A DNA stretch of 64,000 nt from Micromonospora sp. WMMA1947 (GTDB lineage: Bacteria > Actinomycetota > Actinomycetes > Mycobacteriales > Micromonosporaceae), in NCBI RefSeq assembly GCF_027497355.1, contig NZ_CP114909.1, forward strand, positions 6,096,001 through 6,160,000, read 5' to 3'. Shown piece by piece: positions 30,435 through 38,506 of the stretch. The notes beneath the pieces were generated by a model, which was not told where the DNA came from, ran no database searches, and saw only the letters and a program-made list of their open reading frames with translations. The stretch's first letter is position 1. Each line of letters opens with the position of its first letter. A program made the translations under genes and the position numbers.

Positions 30435-31013
30435 TCAGTCGGGTAGGCGTGCGGGGACGGGGCGGCGCATCGCGATCCGCTCGGCCGGGTCGAGGCCCAG
30501 CGCCGCCTCGGCGGCCAGCAGCTCGATCAGGCCGGGCGTCAACTCCGCGCCGCTCAGCTCGCGGAATCCGCACCGCACGTAGTAGGGCCCGTTCCACGGC
30601 ACCGAGCGGAACGTGGTCAGCGTCAACGCCGGCAACCCCTGCGACGACGCCCACACCGCCACCCGGTCGAGCAGACGCCGCCCGATGCCACGGCGGGCGT
30701 ACGCCGGATCGACGCTGAGCTGCTGCACGTGCGCCGCGCCGTCGACCAGATCGGCGAGCACGAACGCGATCGGCCGGTCGGCCGGGTCGGTCGCCACCCA
30801 CAGCCGGCCGGCGCGCTGCCCGGCGGCCAGCGCCTCCACCGGCAGCGGCGGCATGTCGGCCACCAGGGTCATGCCGATCTCCCGGAACGGGGTGCCGGAA
30901 GCCACCTCGATCCGCTGCACCTCGGTCAGTTCCTCGGCCCTGGCGATCCTGCTGCGCTCCACGGCGCCGACCCTGGCAGAGCGGGGACTGGCAGGCGAGC
31001 GGATTTCCCGCAC
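30435..31013 (-). CDS. GNAT family N-acetyltransferase
   Basis: This protein has up to 192 residues and carries the GNAT acetyl-CoA motif [29 protein letters not shown] (about 92-120), followed by [24 protein letters not shown] (motif B). It transfers an acetyl group from acetyl-CoA to an unknown amine. The start is uncertain: GTG 31013 gives a basic N-terminal extension, while GTG 30962 ([16 protein letters not shown]) would start at the fold. It lies between the decayed MFS copy and the intact MFS gene, on the opposite strand. Confidence 0.82.
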   Translation of the reverse strand: MREIRSPASPRSARVGAVERSRIARAEELTEVQRIEVASGTPFREIGMTLVADMPPLPVEALAAGQRAGRLWVATDPADRPIAFVLADLVDGAAHVQQLSVDPAYARRGIGRRLLDRVAVWASSQGLPALTLTTFRSVPWNGPYYVRCGFRELSGAELTPGLIELLAAEAALGLDPAERIAMRRPVPARLPD

Positions 31014-31135
31014 CGCGCTCGCTCCGGATGTTTCGGCGGTGACCGGCGGCGGCGACGCCCGGCGGGCTCGCGGTGTGACAGGCGTCGCCCCCCGCGGGGC
31101 TCCGGGCCAGCCGGAACAGTCCTAGCGTCGACCCC

Positions 31136-31159
31136 ATGGCCCCCGCCGGACCCCGCTGA
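31136..31159 (+). CDS. Seven-codon leader frame MAPAGPR before MFS gene
   Basis: ATG 31136 lies seven bases after the -10 box TAGCGT (31123-31128), so it would be translated from a leaderless mRNA. The frame MAPAGPR ends in TGA whose final A is the first base of the MFS start codon (TGATG). The same peptide, with a synonymous CCC to CCG change, is preserved in the decayed copy at 30294. Translation of the leader would couple to the transporter, which lacks its own Shine-Dalgarno. Confidence 0.45.
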   Translation: MAPAGPR

Positions 31160-32478
31160 TGGGACGCGTCTCGCCGCTCCCGCCGCCCGGGCCGCTACGC
31201 ACCCTCGCGTACGCCACGCTGGTCAACACGGTCGGCGCGGGCCTGTGGCTGGCGGGCGGGGCGCTCTACCTGACCCGGGACGTGGGCCTCTCCGCCACCT
31301 CGGTGGGCGCCGGGCTCACCGTCGCCGGGCTGGTCGGGCTGAGCGCGAGCGTGCCGCTGGGCGCGCTGGCCGACAGGTGGGATCCGCGTACGCTCCGGGC
31401 CGTCCTCCAGGTGGGCCAGGCGGTCGCCGCGCTCGCGTACCTGCTGGTCGGCTCGTTCCCGGCGTTCCTGGCGGTGGCGGTGCCGGAGGCGCTGCTCGCG
31501 GCCGGCAACCTGGCGGTACGGGCGGCGCTCGTCGCGGCGGTGGGCGGCCCGGACGGCCGGGTGCACGCCTTCGCCACGCTGCGCGCGGTGGCGAACCTGG
31601 GCATCACCGTCGGTACCGCGCTGGCCGGAATCGCGCTCGCGGTGGACACGCACCAGGCGTACCAGGTGCTCGTGGTCGGCAACGCGGCCACCTACCTGCT
31701 CTCGGCGGCACTGCTGCTGCGCCTGCCGCCGCAGCCGGCCGCCGACGCGCGCCGGGCCACGGCGGCGAGGCCGGCACCCGACGCGGAGACGACGCCCGGA
31801 ACGATGACGACCGGCGGCGGCACCCGACGCGGACCGGGCGCGCGGCGGCGCGGCGGACCGCTGCGGGACGGACGGTTCCTCGCGGTGAGCGGCGCGTCGG
31901 CGGTGCTGAGCACGCACGTGACGGTGCTCGTGCTCGTCGTGCCGCTGTGGACGGTGGACCGCGCCGGCGCGCCGCCGCCCGTGGTGTCGGCGGTGCTGCT
32001 CGCCAACACGGTCCTCACCGTGCTGCTCGCGGTCCGGCTGAGCCGGGGCGCGGAGCGGGCCGCGCCGGCCGCCCGGAAGCTGCGCCGGGCCGGGCTGGTG
32101 CTCGCCGCGGCGACACCCCTGTACGCCGTGACCGGCGTCCTGCCGGTGCTCCCGGCGGTCGTCCTGCTGCTCGTGGCCACGGCGGTGTGGACGGTGGGCG
32201 ACCTGTGGCACGGCGCGGCCGGCGCGGGCCTCGCCTACGACCTGGCCCCACCCGGGGCGATCGGGGCCTACCAGGGCGCCGACGGCCTGCTCGCCGGGCT
32301 GGCCCAGGCGCTCGGCCGGGGCCTGCTCACGCTGCTGGTGCTCGGCGGCGGTCCGGCCGGCTGGCTGGTCCTCGGCGGGGTCTTCGCCTCCGCCGGGCTG
32401 GCCGCCCCGGCGCTGGCCCGCCGGGCGATCGCCAACCGGCCGGCGCCGGAGGCCCGGCCCGCCGGGGTGCCCGGGTGA
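31159..32478 (+). CDS. MFS transporter
   Basis: This 439-residue exporter of the major facilitator superfamily has 12 hydrophobic segments in two halves, separated by a basic linker (about 195-230, RRATAARPAPDAETTP...RRRGGPLRDGRFL). The loop 2-3 motif is GALADRWDPRTLRAVLQVGQA. The N-terminus TLAYATLVNTVGAGLWLAGGALYLTRDVG is typical of actinobacterial drug-type MFS proteins. Translation probably starts by TGATG coupling to the leader frame. The substrate is unknown. Confidence 0.87.
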   Translation: MGRVSPLPPPGPLRTLAYATLVNTVGAGLWLAGGALYLTRDVGLSATSVGAGLTVAGLVGLSASVPLGALADRWDPRTLRAVLQVGQAVAALAYLLVGSFPAFLAVAVPEALLAAGNLAVRAALVAAVGGPDGRVHAFATLRAVANLGITVGTALAGIALAVDTHQAYQVLVVGNAATYLLSAALLLRLPPQPAADARRATAARPAPDAETTPGTMTTGGGTRRGPGARRRGGPLRDGRFLAVSGASAVLSTHVTVLVLVVPLWTVDRAGAPPPVVSAVLLANTVLTVLLAVRLSRGAERAAPAARKLRRAGLVLAAATPLYAVTGVLPVLPAVVLLLVATAVWTVGDLWHGAAGAGLAYDLAPPGAIGAYQGADGLLAGLAQALGRGLLTLLVLGGGPAGWLVLGGVFASAGLAAPALARRAIANRPAPEARPAGVPG

Positions 32479-32501
32479 GCGGCGTGTAGCAGCATGGCGG
32501 C

Positions 32502-33035
32502 ATGACCGACCAGCAGAGCATCACGATCCGCCCGGGTGGGCCCGGCGACGCCCCGACGCTGCTCCGGCTTCTCGACAGCGCCACCGCCTGGCTGGCCGAA
32601 CTCGGGCGTACCGACCAGTGGGGCACCGAGCCGGCGTCGATCGACCCGCGCCGCATCGCCCAGGCCGACGCGTGGGCGGCCGGGAACGGCCTGTACCTCG
32701 CGGAGATCGACGCGACGGTGGTGGGCGCGCTGGTGCTGGGCGCGGCGACCGAGTACGTGCCGCCGGCCACCGAACCGGAGCTGTACGTGAACCTGCTGGT
32801 CACCGACCGGGCGTACGCGGGGTACGGGATCGGGGCGCGGTTGCTGGCGTACGCGGCGGAACTGGCCCGCGACCGCGGCGTCGGCCTGCTGCGGGTCGAC
32901 TGCTTCCGCAGCCCGGACCGGGCGCTCGTGCGGTTCTACGAGCGCTGCGGGTTCACCGCCACCGAGCCGTTCACGGTGGAGCGGCCGGGCCGCCCGACGT
33001 GGACCGGGCAGGTGCTGGAGCGCCGGGTCGGCTGA
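32502..33035 (+). CDS. GNAT family N-acetyltransferase
   Basis: This 177-residue acetyltransferase has ITIRPGGPGDAPTLLRLL at the N-terminus, the acetyl-CoA loop VTDRAYAGYGIGARLLAYAAELARDRGVG (about 103-130), then LLRVDCFRSPDRALVRFYERCGF. It is similar in size to the toxin- or antibiotic-type GNATs; substrate unknown. It starts 23 bases after the MFS stop and may be co-transcribed with it. Its stop is one base from the convergent UBP zinc-finger stop. Confidence 0.85.
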   Translation: MTDQQSITIRPGGPGDAPTLLRLLDSATAWLAELGRTDQWGTEPASIDPRRIAQADAWAAGNGLYLAEIDATVVGALVLGAATEYVPPATEPELYVNLLVTDRAYAGYGIGARLLAYAAELARDRGVGLLRVDCFRSPDRALVRFYERCGFTATEPFTVERPGRPTWTGQVLERRVG

Positions 33036-33036
33036 G

Positions 33037-33294
33037 TCAGCCGATCTCCTCGTCCACGAAGCACCAGCGCCACGACTCCCCCGGCTGCACCGACCGCATC
33101 ACCGGGTGCCCGGTGGACTCGAAGTGCTTCGTGGCGTGCTGGTACGGCGACGAGTCGCAGCAGCCCACGTGCCCGCAGGTCAGGCAGGCGCGCAGGTGCA
33201 CCCAGTCCGGGTTGCCGATCGCCACGCAGTCCGGGCACTCGGTCGTGGTGCCGGGCTCGGCGGTGCCCGCCTCGGCCAGGTGCTGGCAGCTCAT
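33037..33294 (-). CDS. UBP-type zinc finger domain-containing protein
   Basis: This 85-residue protein consists almost entirely of a ZnF-UBP domain: CQHL (start), CPDC, LRACLTCGHVGCCDSSPYQHATKHFESTGHPVMRS and a terminal WRWCFVDEE, with the full set of Cys/His zinc ligands. In eukaryotes this domain binds ubiquitin C-termini; the bacterial role is unknown. Its ATG overlaps the stop of the antiporter gene (ATGA), so the two proteins are made together. In some actinobacterial antiporters this finger is fused to the C-terminus, which suggests a partnership (inference). Confidence 0.88.
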   Translation of the reverse strand: MSCQHLAEAGTAEPGTTTECPDCVAIGNPDWVHLRACLTCGHVGCCDSSPYQHATKHFESTGHPVMRSVQPGESWRWCFVDEEIG

Positions 33295-34871
33295 TCGACG
33301 ACCTCCTGTCGCAGCATGGACTCCTCCAGATCCAGATCACGGTAGGCGCGGGTGAGCACCTCCTCCGGGATCTGGCCGGAGTCGCGGGCGGCCCGGAACA
33401 CCTCCCGCTCCGCGTCGATCATCTCCTGCCGCAGGCGCGCGTACGCCTGGGAGGGGGTTTCCCGTTCGGTGCCGCCCAGTCGCTCCCAGGCCAGGTTGGC
33501 GCGGGAGGTGGTCAGCCCGCGCAGGCGTTCCACCACCGCCTCCGGCGCGCCCTCGGCCAGCTCGTCGAGGCGTTCCCGGGCGGCCCGGCTGGCCCGCTGC
33601 TGCACCCCGGCGGCGGACAGCGCGTCCTGCACCGGGTCGTCCGGCGGCAGCCGCAGCCGCCGCGCCAGCCAGGGCAGCGTGGCGCCCTGCCCGACAAGCG
33701 TCGCGACGATCACCGCGAAGGCCAGCCAGATGAGCAGCGCACGCGGGTACGGCGCGTCGTCGGCGAGGGTGAGCGGCAGGCCCAGCGCGGCAGCGAGCGT
33801 CACCACGCCCCGCATGCCGGCCCAGCCGATGACGACGGGGAACTGCACCGGCGGCACCGGGTCGCGCCGGCGGATCCGGGGCACGAGGCGGGCCAGGTAG
33901 GTGGCCGGGAACACCCAGACGAACCGGGACAGGAAGACGGCGGCCAGCACCCCGGCGGTGATCGCGGCCAGCGAGCCGATCGGCTCGTCGAGGTCGCGGA
34001 CCACCTCCGGCAGTTGCAGGCCGACCAGCAGGAACACCAGTCCTTCGAGGAGGAACCGGATCAGCCGCCAGAACGCGGTCACCTGCAGCCGGGAGGCCGC
34101 CGACAGCAACAACGGCAACTTGTGCCCGATACCGAGGCCGGTCACCACCACAGCGACCACGCCGGAGGCGTGGATCTCCTCGGCGGCGAAGACCACGGCG
34201 AACGGCACGATCAACGACAGCGCGTTGTCCAGCACCGGGTCGGTGATGCGCTTGTGCAGGTAGCCGAAGACCACCACGCCCAGCAGACCGACCAGGATGC
34301 CGCCGCCGGCCGCGACGACCACCTCCCGGGCCACCGCGCCGACGCCGACGCCACCGGTGGTGGCGGTCGCGGCGACGATCGCCACCCGCAGCAGCACCAG
34401 CGCGGTGGCGTCGTTGACCAGGCTCTCGCCCTCCAGGATGGTGACGACCCGCCGGGGCAGGCCGACCCGCCGGGCCACCGCGGTGGCGGCGACCGCGTCC
34501 GGCGGCGCCACCACCGCGCCGAGCGCCAGGCAGATCGCGTACGGCAGTCCGGGCAGGAACCAGTGCACGACGGTGCCCACCACGAACGCGGTGAAGATGA
34601 CCAGCCCGACGGCGAGCAGCAGGATCGGCCGCAGGTTGAGCCGGAACGCCGGCACCGACGTCTCCAACGCCGCCACGTAGAGCAGCGGCGGCAGGATGCC
34701 CACCAGCACGAGGTCCGGGTCCAGCCGCACGTGCGGGAAGAACGGCAGGAAGGACAACGCGAGGCCGAGCACCACCAGCAGGATCGGCGCCAGCAGGCCG
34801 AGCCGGCGGGCCAGCGCCGCACCGAAGGTCGCGATGGCCAGGAAGACCACGACCTCGAACAGAGCATCCAC
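33291..34871 (-). CDS. Na+/H+ antiporter, CPA1 family, with long cytosolic tail
   Basis: This 526-residue transporter has about 12 helices (1-400) including AICLALGAVVAPPDAVAATAVARRVGLP and LEGESLVNDATALVLLRVA (catalytic ND), plus WAGMRGVVTLAAALGLPL. A helical cytosolic tail (about 420-526) ends LDLEESMLRQEVVE. GTG 34871 is preceded by TAGGCT eight bases upstream, suggesting a leaderless transcript. The stop overlaps the zinc-finger gene by four bases. It likely controls Na+/K+ and pH balance. Confidence 0.88.
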   Translation of the reverse strand: MDALFEVVVFLAIATFGAALARRLGLLAPILLVVLGLALSFLPFFPHVRLDPDLVLVGILPPLLYVAALETSVPAFRLNLRPILLLAVGLVIFTAFVVGTVVHWFLPGLPYAICLALGAVVAPPDAVAATAVARRVGLPRRVVTILEGESLVNDATALVLLRVAIVAATATTGGVGVGAVAREVVVAAGGGILVGLLGVVVFGYLHKRITDPVLDNALSLIVPFAVVFAAEEIHASGVVAVVVTGLGIGHKLPLLLSAASRLQVTAFWRLIRFLLEGLVFLLVGLQLPEVVRDLDEPIGSLAAITAGVLAAVFLSRFVWVFPATYLARLVPRIRRRDPVPPVQFPVVIGWAGMRGVVTLAAALGLPLTLADDAPYPRALLIWLAFAVIVATLVGQGATLPWLARRLRLPPDDPVQDALSAAGVQQRASRAARERLDELAEGAPEAVVERLRGLTTSRANLAWERLGGTERETPSQAYARLRQEMIDAEREVFRAARDSGQIPEEVLTRAYRDLDLEESMLRQEVVE

Positions 34872-34908
34872 GAACGACGAGCCTATGTGCCGCGGCGCCG
34901 ATGTGTGA

Positions 34909-35874
34909 TCAGGCGGCGGAGCGCAGCTTCGGCAGCACCTCGGCGCCGAACGTGTCGATGAAGGCGCGCTGCTCCTGCCCGACGTGGTGCAGCGCGATCT
35001 GGTCGAAGCCCAGCGCCACGTACTCCTCCAGCCAGCCGATGTGCCGTCCCAGGTCGGCGGAGACGTTCACCGTCTCGGCGACCTTCGACATCGGCACGTC
35101 GGCGCTCGCCACGTCGAAGTGCTCGGGGGTTTCCAGATCCCAGCAGACCGGCGGCGCGAACACGTTGCTGCGCCACTGCTCGTACGCGATCGCCTCGGCC
35201 TGTTCCTGCTCGGGCGCCCAGCTCACGTGCACCTGCAGGTGCAGCGGGCCGCGTCCGCCCGCGTCCCGGTAGGCGTCGATCATCTGCCGCAGGTGCTCGA
35301 CCGGCGCGTTGACGGTGATCAGTCCGTCCGCCCACTCGGCGCACCAGCGCGCGGTGGCGACGCTGACCGCGGCGCCGACCAGCGCGGGCGGCTCCTCCGG
35401 CCGGGTCCACAGCTTCGCCCGGTCCACTGTGACGAGGCCGTCGTGGCTGACCTCCTCGCCGGCGAGCAGCGCCCGGATCACGTCGACGCACTCGCGCAGC
35501 CGGGCGCTGCGGACGTCCTTGCGGGGCCAGACCTCGCCGGTGATGTGCTCGTTCGCGGCCTCACCGGTGCCCAGCGCGGCCCAGAATCGTCCCGGGTACA
35601 TGGCGCCGAGCGTGCCGATGGCCTGCGCGATGATCGCCGGGTGGTAGCGCTGGCCGGGCGCGTTCACCACGCCGAAGGACAGGTTCGTGGCCTGGAGCGC
35701 GGCGCCGAGCCAGGACCAGGCGAACCCGGACTGGCCCTGCCGCTCGCTCCACGGCGAGAAGTGGTCGGAGCACATGGCCGCGTCGAAGCCCGCGCGCTCG
35801 GCGTGGATCACCGCCTCCAGCAGCCGGGCCGGGTGGATCTGCTCGTGGGATGCGTGGAAGCCGAACGCCGTCAT
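34909..35874 (-). CDS. LLM class flavin-dependent oxidoreductase (TIGR03885-like)
   Basis: This 321-residue TIM-barrel luciferase-like protein has FGFHASHEQIHPARLLEAVIHAERAGFDAAMCSDHF at the N-terminus and later GRFWAALGTGEAANEHITGEVWPRK, the region that binds the flavin phosphate. It is closest in my reading to the TIGR03885 FMN-type family; F420 use cannot be excluded. ATG 35874 follows GGAG. It is tandem with the aldehyde dehydrogenase gene, separated from it by a 54-bp palindrome. Confidence 0.82.
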   Translation of the reverse strand: MTAFGFHASHEQIHPARLLEAVIHAERAGFDAAMCSDHFSPWSERQGQSGFAWSWLGAALQATNLSFGVVNAPGQRYHPAIIAQAIGTLGAMYPGRFWAALGTGEAANEHITGEVWPRKDVRSARLRECVDVIRALLAGEEVSHDGLVTVDRAKLWTRPEEPPALVGAAVSVATARWCAEWADGLITVNAPVEHLRQMIDAYRDAGGRGPLHLQVHVSWAPEQEQAEAIAYEQWRSNVFAPPVCWDLETPEHFDVASADVPMSKVAETVNVSADLGRHIGWLEEYVALGFDQIALHHVGQEQRAFIDTFGAEVLPKLRSAA

Positions 35875-35905
35875 GGTGGGCACTCCTACCCACCACGGGG
35901 GAGAT

Positions 35906-35959
35906 GTAAGCAGGGGCCCCTTCTTGACGCCTCCGGTAGAGGAAGGGGCCCCTGTTAAC
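35906..35959. repeat. 54-bp palindrome/hairpin after aldehyde dehydrogenase gene
   Basis: Arms GTAAGCAGGGGCCCCTTCTT and AGGAAGGGGCCCCTGTTAAC are inverse at 17 of 20 positions, with a 14-base loop. It begins three bases after the dehydrogenase stop codon on the minus strand, so it may end or attenuate that transcript before the LLM gene. The core AGGGGCCCCT is itself a palindrome. Confidence 0.75.
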
Positions 35960-35962
35960 ACC

Positions 35963-37375
35963 TCACTCGGAGTGCGCCCCGGCGCCCGCGCCGGCCTGGC
36001 CCTCGCCGATCCACACGGTCTTGGTGTTGCAGAACTCGCGCATCCCGGCGGCGGACAGCTCGCGGCCGTACCCGGAGTTCTTCACACCGCCGAACGGCAG
36101 CTCCGGGTAGGACGTGGTCATGCCGTTGATGAAGACGTTGCCGGCGTCCAGGTCGACGGCGAAGCGCTCCTGCTCGGCCGGGTCGTTGGTCCAGGCGTTG
36201 GAGCCGAGGCCGAAGCTGGTGCCGTTGGCGACAGCGATCGCCTCGTCGTACGAGCCGACCCGGTAGAGCCCGGCGACCGGCCCGAACACCTCCTCGCTCC
36301 ACATCCGCATCTCCGGGCGCAGGTCGGTGACCACCGTCGGCGGGTAGTACCAGCCGTCCCCGGCCGGCTTCTCGCCGCCGCAGAGCACCGTCGCGCCCTG
36401 GTCCACCGCGTCGGTGACCTGGGCGTGCACCTCGTCGCGGCCGCGTTCGCTGGCCAGCGGGCCGACGTCGGTGCCGTCGTCCATCGGGTCGCCGACGCGC
36501 AGCGCCGCCATCCGGGCGGCGAACTTCTCGGCGAACGCGTCGAAGACGTCGGTGTGCACGATGAACCGCTTCGCGGCGATGCAGGACTGCCCGTTGTTCT
36601 GGCAGCGGGCGGTGGTGGCGACCTCGGCGGCGGTGTCCAGGTCGGCCGAGGGCATCACCACGAACGGGTCGCTGCCGCCCAGCTCCAGCACCGTCTTCTT
36701 GATCTCCCGGCCGGCGATCTGGGCGATGGACCGGCCGGCCGGCTCGCTGCCGGTGAGGGTGGCGGCGCGTACCCGGGGGTCGCTGAGGATCCGGTCGACC
36801 GCGTCGGAACCGACCAGCAGCGTGGTGAACGCGCCCTCGGGGAAGCCGGCCCGGCGGAACAGGTCCTCCAGGTAGAGCGCGGTCTGCGGCACGTTGGAGG
36901 CGTGCTTGAGCAGGCCGGTGTTGCCCGCCATCAGCGCCGGGGCGGCGAACCGCATCACCTGCCACAGCGGGAAGTTCCACGGCATCACCGCGAGCACCGG
37001 GCCGATCGGCTGGTAGCGCACGTACGCCCGCTTGGCCTTGACCGCGGCGGCGTCGGCGGGCTCGTCGGCGAGCATCGCCGGCGCGTTGTCGGCGTAGAAG
37101 CGGCAGGCGGTGGCGCACTTGGTGACCTCCGCCTTCGCGGCGGCGTACGTCTTGCCCATCTCGGTGGTCATCAGCCGGGCCGTCTCGTCGCGCTCGGCGT
37201 CGAGCAGGTCGGCGGCGGCGGTGAGCCAGCGGGCCCGCTGCGCGATGGCGGTGTCGCGCAACTGCCGGAAGGCGAGGTCGGCCCGCTCGATCGCGGCGTC
37301 GATCTGCTCGTCCGACATCGCCTCGTACGTCTTGAGCACCTGTCCGGTGGCGGGATTTGTGGTGGCGATGGGCAT
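35963..37375 (-). CDS. NAD(P)-dependent succinate-semialdehyde dehydrogenase-type ALDH
   Basis: This 470-residue aldehyde dehydrogenase starts with the GabD-like ATTNPATGQVLKTYEAMSDEQID. It has VMPWNFPLWQVMRFAAPALMAGNTGLLKHASNVP, the general base E in VLELGGSDPFVV, the active cysteine in CQNNGQSCIAAKRFIVH and SEEVFGPVAGLYRV. It is expected to oxidise succinic semialdehyde (4-aminobutyrate degradation) or a related aldehyde. AGGAG precedes ATG 37375. It follows the DUF6343 gene by 12 bases, so the sigma-B-type promoter at 37661 may serve both. Confidence 0.9.
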   Translation of the reverse strand: MPIATTNPATGQVLKTYEAMSDEQIDAAIERADLAFRQLRDTAIAQRARWLTAAADLLDAERDETARLMTTEMGKTYAAAKAEVTKCATACRFYADNAPAMLADEPADAAAVKAKRAYVRYQPIGPVLAVMPWNFPLWQVMRFAAPALMAGNTGLLKHASNVPQTALYLEDLFRRAGFPEGAFTTLLVGSDAVDRILSDPRVRAATLTGSEPAGRSIAQIAGREIKKTVLELGGSDPFVVMPSADLDTAAEVATTARCQNNGQSCIAAKRFIVHTDVFDAFAEKFAARMAALRVGDPMDDGTDVGPLASERGRDEVHAQVTDAVDQGATVLCGGEKPAGDGWYYPPTVVTDLRPEMRMWSEEVFGPVAGLYRVGSYDEAIAVANGTSFGLGSNAWTNDPAEQERFAVDLDAGNVFINGMTTSYPELPFGGVKNSGYGRELSAAGMREFCNTKTVWIGEGQAGAGAGAHSE

Positions 37376-37387
37376 CTCGTACTCCTG

Positions 37388-37651
37388 TCACTCGAACAGC
37401 GAGTGCCGCACGCCCGGTTCCTCCCGGCGGCGCGCGGCGCGGCGGCGCTGGATCACGACCAGGTCGACCACCGCCACCACGGCGAGCAGCGCGCAGACGA
37501 CACCCAGCCAGGCGATGCCGGCGGCGAACGCGAGCACCGCGAAGACGGTCATCACGACCAGACCGAACGTGGCGAGCGCGAGCCGCAGGTTCAGCGCGCT
37601 GTTCGCGTGGCCGACCGTGCCACGGGCGCGACGGGGCTGTGATCGGGTCAT
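37388..37651 (-). CDS. DUF6343-like small membrane protein
   Basis: This 87-residue protein has a basic N-terminus (TRSQPRRARGTVGHANSALNLRLALATFG), two membrane helices (about 27-47 and 49-69) and a basic tail ending RHSLFE. The pattern of arginines followed by SALNLRL matches the DUF6343 family of actinomycetes, as far as I can recall it; function unknown. The start is nine bases after a GGGTAG -10, so it is nearly leaderless. Confidence 0.65.
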   Translation of the reverse strand: MTRSQPRRARGTVGHANSALNLRLALATFGLVVMTVFAVLAFAAGIAWLGVVCALLAVVAVVDLVVIQRRRAARRREEPGVRHSLFE

Positions 37652-37660
37652 TCCTGGGGC

Positions 37661-37685
37661 CTACCCCGGCACGGGCGGGGATAAC
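37661..37685 (-). promoter_or_regulatory. Sigma-B/F-type promoter for DUF6343-aldehyde dehydrogenase unit
   Basis: On the minus strand GTTA (37685-37682), 15-base spacer, GGGTAG (37666-37661), nine bases before the ATG at 37651. Confidence 0.55.
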
Positions 37686-37813
37686 CGGTCGGCGCGGGAA
37701 CGCCGGTGATCCGGGACACCCGGCGGGCAGGCGCCGGATGCGCCCGGCGGGCGGGTGCGTTACATCGGTGCGCCGGTACCGGCGGAGATCCCGCGGACGG
37801 TGGAGAGGATGGC

Positions 37814-38407
37814 ATGACCACGACGCAGGCCGTACCCGTGACCGTCGCCGTGTCCCGGCGCGCCGACCCGGCGCGTACCGACGAGGTGGTGGCGTGGATG
37901 CGGGCCGGGACGGCGCTCGCGGAGAGCTTCCCCGGCTTCCTCGGCGCCGGTTTCGTCCGCAGCGCCCCCGGCTCGGGCGAGTGGCACGTGATGTACCGCT
38001 TCGCCGACGCGGACACGCTGCGCGGCTGGGAGGACTCGCCGCAGCGGCGCTGGTGGCTCAGCTCGGCGCAGGGCATCGTCGAGCACACCCGGGTGGAGCG
38101 GCGCACCGGCATCGAGGGCTGGTTCGACCCGCCGGTGGACCACGTGGTCGAGACGTTCGGCGAGCCGGAGCCGGCCGCGCCGCCGCGCTGGAAGCAGGCG
38201 GTCACGATCTGGCTGGCGTTCTTCCCGCTCAGCCTGGCCGCCACGCTGCTGACCACCCGGTTCCTCGCCGGCGTGCCGCTGGCCGGGCGGACGCTGCTGA
38301 TGACGCTCGTGCTCACCCCGCTGATGACCTACCTGGTGCTGCCCCGGATCACCCGGTTGCTGCACCGGTGGCTGCACGGCCGGCCCGCGCCGACACGACA
38401 GATGTGA
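37814..38407 (+). CDS. Antibiotic biosynthesis monooxygenase-like domain fused to membrane helices
   Basis: This 197-residue protein has an N-terminal ABM ferredoxin-like domain (about 8-95: VTVAVSRRADPARTDEVVAWM, FPGFLGAGFVRS, WHVMYRFADADTLRGWEDS) followed by two membrane helices (about 129-149 and 157-177) and a basic tail. This ABM-plus-membrane form occurs across bacteria without an assigned reaction. ATG 37814 has GGAGAGGA upstream. It is divergent from the DUF6343 gene. Confidence 0.82.
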   Translation: MTTTQAVPVTVAVSRRADPARTDEVVAWMRAGTALAESFPGFLGAGFVRSAPGSGEWHVMYRFADADTLRGWEDSPQRRWWLSSAQGIVEHTRVERRTGIEGWFDPPVDHVVETFGEPEPAAPPRWKQAVTIWLAFFPLSLAATLLTTRFLAGVPLAGRTLLMTLVLTPLMTYLVLPRITRLLHRWLHGRPAPTRQM

Positions 38408-38506
38408 ACGACGGTGGTCGATGCCCGATAGCCGACAGAACCGCCGCCGGAGCCCCGCCGGGGCATAGGGTCGACGCGCCCGTTGCCGCCGCCGGACGGG
38501 GGACCG

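Noticed and set aside
30317..30718. 133-codon frame on the plus strand after the decayed MFS start
   Set aside because: It begins at a remnant start codon, shows no domain, and overlaps antisense to the GNAT gene; treated as a pseudogene remnant.
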